Assembly (NCBI RefSeq): GCF_014199295.1
Contig: NZ_JACIJH010000005.1
Location: 124,001-188,000, forward strand
Direction of reading: 5' to 3'
DNA from: Sphingopyxis panaciterrulae
GTDB taxonomy: Bacteria > Pseudomonadota > Alphaproteobacteria > Sphingomonadales > Sphingomonadaceae
Length of the DNA: 64,000 bases
The position numbers and the translations under genes are program-made. The first letter of the stretch is position 1. Each line of letters starts with the position of its first letter. This document shows positions 60,691 through 64,000 of the stretch, piece by piece. The notes under the pieces were generated by a model that worked only from the letters and a program-made list of their open reading frames with translations, ran no database searches and was not told the origin of the DNA.

Positions 60691-61953
60691 ATGGCGTCAG
60701 ATATTTCCAGCCGGCGGGGGCTGACCCTGGGTCTGCTCGCGCTCGTCGCGGTCCTGAGCTATGTCGATCGTCAGGTCTTCACCCTGTTCCAGGACGATAT
60801 CAAGGTCGAGCTCGGGCTCGACGACGCGCAGCTCGGGCTGCTCACCGGTATCGCCTTCGCCGCCTTCTATGCGCTCGCCGCCTTTCCGATCGCCCGTTAT
60901 GCCGATCGCGGCGACCGGCGGCTGGTGATTGCGGTCTGCGTCTCGATCTGGAGCGTCGCCACCGCGCTGTCGGCGCTTGCGCATAATTTCTGGCAGATGC
61001 TGCTCGCGCGCATCGGCCTCGCCGCGGCCGAGGCGGGGGCGGGGCCGGCGGGCATGTCGTTGCTGACCGAAATCTTCCCGAAGGAGCGGCGCACGACCGT
61101 GATTTCGGTCATGCTCGCCGCCAATGCGGTCGGGCTGTCGGGCGGGCTCGCGCTCGCGGGCTGGCTGTCGCAATGGTATGGCTGGCGCGCCGTGTTCCTG
61201 ATCGTCGGCCTGCCGGGAATCGCGATCGGGCTGCTTGTCTATCTGCTGGCGGCCGAACCGCGCCGCCGCGGCGTTCTGGACCCCGCGCCGCCGCAGCGGT
61301 CGAGCCCCGGCGAGGTGCTCCGCACGATGGCGTCGAATCCGTCGCTGCGCTGGGTCGCGCTGTTGCTCTGCATGGTGCCGGTGACCGGCTTCGCCTTCAT
61401 CCTGTGGGGCGCGTCCTTCTTTCAGCGCGTCCATGCGATGGACAAGACCGAAACCGGCTTCTGGCTCGGCGGGGCGATGGCGGCGGGACTGGTCCTCGGC
61501 AATCTCGTCGCGGGCTGGGTCGGCGACCGCTACGGCAAGGCCAAGCCGCGTTTCAACGGCTGGTTCGCCGGGATCGGCCTGCTGGTCTCCTTTCCCTTTG
61601 GCCTCGGTTTCGCGCTCGCCGGCAACGCCTATGTCGCGCTCGCCTGTTTCGTCGTCGTCAAGTTCACCATGACGCTGCACCTGGGGCCGATCATCGCGCT
61701 CTGCTTCGCGCAGGTGCCCGAGCATATGCGGGCGATGATGTCGGCGACGATCAACATGTTCATCGGCCTTGCCGGCGTCGGGCTCGGCGGGACGGTCGCG
61801 GGTTTCCTCAGCCGCTACTTCACGCCGGAATATGGCGAATTGTCGCTGCAACCCGCGCTGGCAGTGCTCAGCTTCTGCCTGCTGGTGGGCGGGATTGCCG
61901 CGATCATGGCAGGGCGGACCGCGCGGCCGATCGACGAGGGCGATCGGCGCTAA
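60691..61953 (+). CDS. MFS transporter (spinster-like/aromatic acid-type)
   Basis: The 420-residue transporter has about 12 membrane segments, the N-terminal DRQVFTLFQDDIKVELGLDD typical of spinster-like MFS proteins, and the MFS loop ARYADRGDRRLVIA. The ATG at 60691 follows AAGGGAGAGG. It lies downstream of the TonB receptor past an intrinsic terminator, and probably carries the same compound over the inner membrane. Its last four bases overlap the convergent amidohydrolase. Confidence 0.9.
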   Translation: MASDISSRRGLTLGLLALVAVLSYVDRQVFTLFQDDIKVELGLDDAQLGLLTGIAFAAFYALAAFPIARYADRGDRRLVIAVCVSIWSVATALSALAHNFWQMLLARIGLAAAEAGAGPAGMSLLTEIFPKERRTTVISVMLAANAVGLSGGLALAGWLSQWYGWRAVFLIVGLPGIAIGLLVYLLAAEPRRRGVLDPAPPQRSSPGEVLRTMASNPSLRWVALLLCMVPVTGFAFILWGASFFQRVHAMDKTETGFWLGGAMAAGLVLGNLVAGWVGDRYGKAKPRFNGWFAGIGLLVSFPFGLGFALAGNAYVALACFVVVKFTMTLHLGPIIALCFAQVPEHMRAMMSATINMFIGLAGVGLGGTVAGFLSRYFTPEYGELSLQPALAVLSFCLLVGGIAAIMAGRTARPIDEGDRR

Positions 61954-63065
61954 GCCGCCAGCTTCGCACTCGTCCGGACCAGCGGTTCGATCCCGAACAG
62001 CCGCGCGGCGTTCAGGCCCAATATATCGCGGCGAACCGCGTCGCTGACCGCGATCCCCTCGAACAGTTCGTCGACGATGCGGCGGCTGATCGGGAAGGTG
62101 CCTTCGGCGTGCGGATAGTCCGATCCCCACATGATGTTCTTCGCGCCGGGCAGCCCCGCCGCGGCCGAGGCGATGCAGGCGCGGTCGTGCTGGAAGCTCG
62201 CCCAGACCTGGTCGTCGATGATCCGGCTCGGCATCCGGTCGAGCTTGGGGCGCACGAAATTCGCATGCGCGACCGACACCTCGTCCATCCGCTCGGCAAG
62301 CGCGACGAGCCAGCTTGCGCCGCTCTCGATAAAGGCGACCCTGGCGTCCGGATTGCGGTCGAGCACGCCGCCCGCGGCCAGATACATCACGCTGCGCTGT
62401 GCGTCGTTCATCTGGTTCGCATAGTTGATGATCGCCGCCCCCGGCCCGCGCTCGACCACCACGGTCGCCAGGCCGGTGCCGGTGTGCATGACAAAGACGA
62501 TGCCCAGCGCCGCCGCCCTGGCGAAGACGGGGTCCCATGCCTCGTCATTATATTTGGGCAGGTTGACGGGCGTCGTCGCGGGCAGCATCGCCGCCCGGAA
62601 ACCCTTTGACGCCAGATAGTCGAGCTCGGCGAGCGTGTTCGAGAAATCGAGCACCGGCAGCATGCCGCAGCGCACGAAGCGATCGGGATGATCGCCGAGG
62701 AACCGGTCGTTCCAGTCGTTGTAGAGCCGCGCCGACGCCGCTTCCGCCTCGGGATCGTCGAGGCAATAGAGCCACAGGCCGAGCGAGGGGAAGCAGATTT
62801 CGGCGTCGATGCCCTCCAGCTCCATATCCTCGAGGCGGCCCGGAATCTCGCGAATCCCGCGGCGCTGCGAATCCCCCAGCTCCTTTTCGCGATGCTGGCC
62901 GACGCGCAGGCGATGGATGATCTTGTCCTTCGTTCCGGTGATCAGATACTCGCCCTCCTTGCGCGAATGGATCGCATGATCCTTCAGCGAGGCGGGAAGG
63001 CCTTCGAGGAAGAGGTCGGCCGGTTCCATGATGTGGCTGTCGGCGCTGAACACAAAGGGTTTCAT
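61950..63065 (-). CDS. Metal-dependent amidohydrolase (ACMSD-like, amidohydrolase 2)
   Basis: The 371-residue TIM-barrel protein has Asp9-x-His11 in SADSHIMEP, His in VMHTGTG and the late metal Asp in MWGSDYPHAEG. This layout fits the amidohydrolase-2/ACMSD group, which includes decarboxylases and C-C hydrolases as well as amidases. Start 63065 follows AGGAG; an in-frame upstream start at 63164 would run through the regulatory motif. It is a single leftward gene divergent from GntR no. 2. Confidence 0.9.
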   Translation of the reverse strand: MKPFVFSADSHIMEPADLFLEGLPASLKDHAIHSRKEGEYLITGTKDKIIHRLRVGQHREKELGDSQRRGIREIPGRLEDMELEGIDAEICFPSLGLWLYCLDDPEAEAASARLYNDWNDRFLGDHPDRFVRCGMLPVLDFSNTLAELDYLASKGFRAAMLPATTPVNLPKYNDEAWDPVFARAAALGIVFVMHTGTGLATVVVERGPGAAIINYANQMNDAQRSVMYLAAGGVLDRNPDARVAFIESGASWLVALAERMDEVSVAHANFVRPKLDRMPSRIIDDQVWASFQHDRACIASAAAGLPGAKNIMWGSDYPHAEGTFPISRRIVDELFEGIAVSDAVRRDILGLNAARLFGIEPLVRTSAKLAA

Positions 63066-63101
63066 CACGGGACTCCTCTCGACTCGGCAGGTGCTGTCTC
63101 C

Positions 63102-63186
63102 ATTAAACAGATACCTGGTTATATAAGTCAACCGGATATTTTTCGTGGACACGATGGGTTTCATCCATAAAATAGATATCTGGTTT
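63102..63186. promoter_or_regulatory. Direct repeats with AGATAYCTGGTT half-palindromes (GntR no. 2 operator candidate)
   Basis: Two 20-base repeats, 63102-63121 and 63167-63186, agree at 16 of 20 positions and share AGATA(C/T)CTGGTT. The inferred ideal site AACCAGATATCTGGTT is a full palindrome. The repeats start 65 bases apart, flank motif copy 7, and the second abuts the ribosome site of the GntR gene, so they suit autoregulation. Confidence 0.6.
63113..63133. promoter_or_regulatory. GTTATAYA regulon motif, copy 7 (amidohydrolase / GntR divergent promoter)
   Basis: ACCTGGTTATATAAGTCAACC contains the core GTTATATA and overlaps the first AGATAYCTGGTT repeat. On the minus strand TTGACT and TTTAAT, 18 bases apart, form a candidate promoter for the amidohydrolase, with the motif in the spacer. 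Confidence 0.65.
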
Positions 63187-63196
63187 GGAGGTGAAG

Positions 63197-63886
63197 ATGA
63201 TGATGGACGATCGGGCCGAAACGCTGGCGAGCCGTACCGCGCGCGCGCTGGCGGATCTCAGCCTCGCGGCGGCGCCCGGCGATCATCTGGGTGCCGAGGA
63301 CGATCTGCTCCAGCGTTTCGGGGTCAGCCGCCCGACCCTGCGCCAAGCCGCCAAGCTGGTCGAGCGCGACCGGCTGATCAGCATCCGCCGGGGAATCAAG
63401 GGCGGCTATTTCGCCGAGCGCCCTGACGCCCGCGACGCGATCCAGTCGCTCGCGCGCTTCCTGCGCCTGCGGGGCGCGACGCTCGGCGACGTCATCCAGG
63501 TGACGCGGCCGGTGTCGGAGGAGGCAGCAGTTGCCGCCGCCGAGCGGCGCGGCCCGGCCGATATCGAGCGGTTGCAGGCGTTCGTCGCTGCGATCGACGA
63601 TCACGACACGCCGCGCGCGCTGATCGCCGCCGAGGTCGAGCTGGCACGCCTGATCTCGGGGCTCAGCGGCAATCCGGTGTTCGAGCTGGTGATGGAGATC
63701 GGCTACAGTTTCGGTCTCGACGAAAAGGGGAGCGACCTCTACGCCGACGCGGACCGCCGCGAGCGGACGCGCGCGATGCAGCGCAGCCTGTGCACCGCGA
63801 TCATCGACGGCGACCTGGAGGTCGCGCGGCTGATGATGAACCGCCGCTCGCGCCAGTTCGACGAATGGCTGGGGGGTGCGGCATGA
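63197..63886 (+). CDS. GntR-family regulator, FCD subgroup, no. 2
   Basis: The 229-residue regulator has a GntR winged helix (AEDDLLQRFGVSRPTLRQAA then KLVERDRLISIRRGIKGGYF, residues about 32-75) and an FCD-like helical domain with VTRPVSEEAAVAAAERR. The FCD metal ligands are less clear than in no. 1. A GGAGGTGA ribosome site favours ATG 63197; further ATGs follow at 63200 and 63203. The stop overlaps the next gene. It is a second candidate for binding the shared motif, and the likely binder of the AGATAYCTGGTT repeats. Confidence 0.9.
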   Translation: MMMDDRAETLASRTARALADLSLAAAPGDHLGAEDDLLQRFGVSRPTLRQAAKLVERDRLISIRRGIKGGYFAERPDARDAIQSLARFLRLRGATLGDVIQVTRPVSEEAAVAAAERRGPADIERLQAFVAAIDDHDTPRALIAAEVELARLISGLSGNPVFELVMEIGYSFGLDEKGSDLYADADRRERTRAMQRSLCTAIIDGDLEVARLMMNRRSRQFDEWLGGAA

Positions 63887-64000
63887 GCATCCTGGCCTTT
63901 CGCGGCTTCGCCGGCGTGCGGCTCGAAGCCGAAGCAATCGGCGCCGAAGACGACCCCGCGGTGCTGCTCATCCACGGCGCGGGGCAGGCGCGCGCCGTCT
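63883..64000 (+). CDS. Alpha/beta hydrolase, N-terminal fragment (3' truncated by window edge)
   Basis: Only the first 39 residues are visible. They begin MSILAFRGFAGVRLEAEAIG and reach VLLIHGAGQ, whose HG segment is the usual oxyanion loop after the third strand of alpha/beta hydrolases. The ATG overlaps the GntR stop (ATGA), so it is co-transcribed with the regulator. The catalytic residues lie beyond the window. Confidence 0.75.
   Translation, partial: MSILAFRGFAGVRLEAEAIGAEDDPAVLLIHGAGQARAV

Noticed and set aside
60697-62538. 613-codon minus-strand frame across the MFS gene and amidohydrolase
   Set aside because: It is composed of Arg/Asp/His-rich antisense sequence and continues out of frame into the amidohydrolase gene.
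1-64000. CRISPR arrays, insertion sequences, tRNA or rRNA genes
   Set aside because: I looked for spaced repeats, transposase-like proteins, cloverleaf-like and rRNA-like segments and found none that could be supported.

Overview
The window reads as chromosomal DNA of a high-GC alphaproteobacterium, most likely a member of the Sphingomonadales (Sphingopyxis/Novosphingobium-like). This rests on the high GC content, two large TonB-dependent receptors placed beside catabolic genes, dense ATGA-type gene overlaps, and the large accumulation of acyl-CoA dehydrogenases, SDRs, crotonases and CoA ligases. The taxonomic call is inference. No rRNA, tRNA, CRISPR array, insertion sequence or phage gene was found, and no gene-free stretch exceeds 300 bases.

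Layout. 1-4614: the end of an RND efflux operon (pump, outer-membrane lipoprotein), a pair of hairpins, a diguanylate cyclase and a TetR regulator. 4658-14538: a TonB receptor, Tat-exported carboxylesterase, MFS permease and a ComA-like (phosphosulfolactate synthase-related) enzyme in one direction, then an AraC regulator divergent from a 4-hydroxybutyryl-CoA dehydratase-like flavoprotein and an alpha/beta hydrolase. 14539-31615: divergent beta-oxidation operons with a thiolase, three paired acyl-CoA dehydrogenases, crotonases, a CoA ligase, a double hot-dog dehydratase, a thioesterase, a WS/DGAT-type acyltransferase and a lipocalin-like protein. 31621-38450: a nitronate monooxygenase, then a leftward operon of SMP-30-like hydrolase, SnoaL-like protein, MarR, APH-type kinase, acyl-CoA dehydrogenase, SDR and quinone-oxidoreductase-like enzyme. 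38461-47688: SDRs, a GntR regulator and a CoA ligase, then a P450/VOC/ALDH/SDR operon facing a TetR regulator. 47695-58040: the fourth acyl-CoA dehydrogenase pair, a dienoyl-CoA-reductase-like SDR and a crotonase leftward; five SDRs, a CoA ligase and a DUF2889 protein rightward. 58103-64000: a second TonB receptor and MFS transporter, an amidohydrolase, a second GntR regulator and the start of a hydrolase.

How the parts fit. From about 14.5 kb onward the region looks like one catabolic island for a bulky, probably polycyclic or branched carboxylic acid. In outline: uptake (TonB, MFS), oxidation (P450, ALDH), CoA activation (three ligases), dehydrogenation by four putative two-subunit acyl-CoA dehydrogenases, hydration, SDR steps and thiolysis. 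Seven divergent or upstream regulatory regions share a near-palindromic motif with the core GTTATAYA (full palindrome AGTTATATAACT). This argues that the separate operons form one regulon, probably under a GntR/FCD-type repressor. The substrate cannot be read from sequence alone; no diagnostic steroid ring-cleavage genes (for example IpdAB or KstD) are visible.
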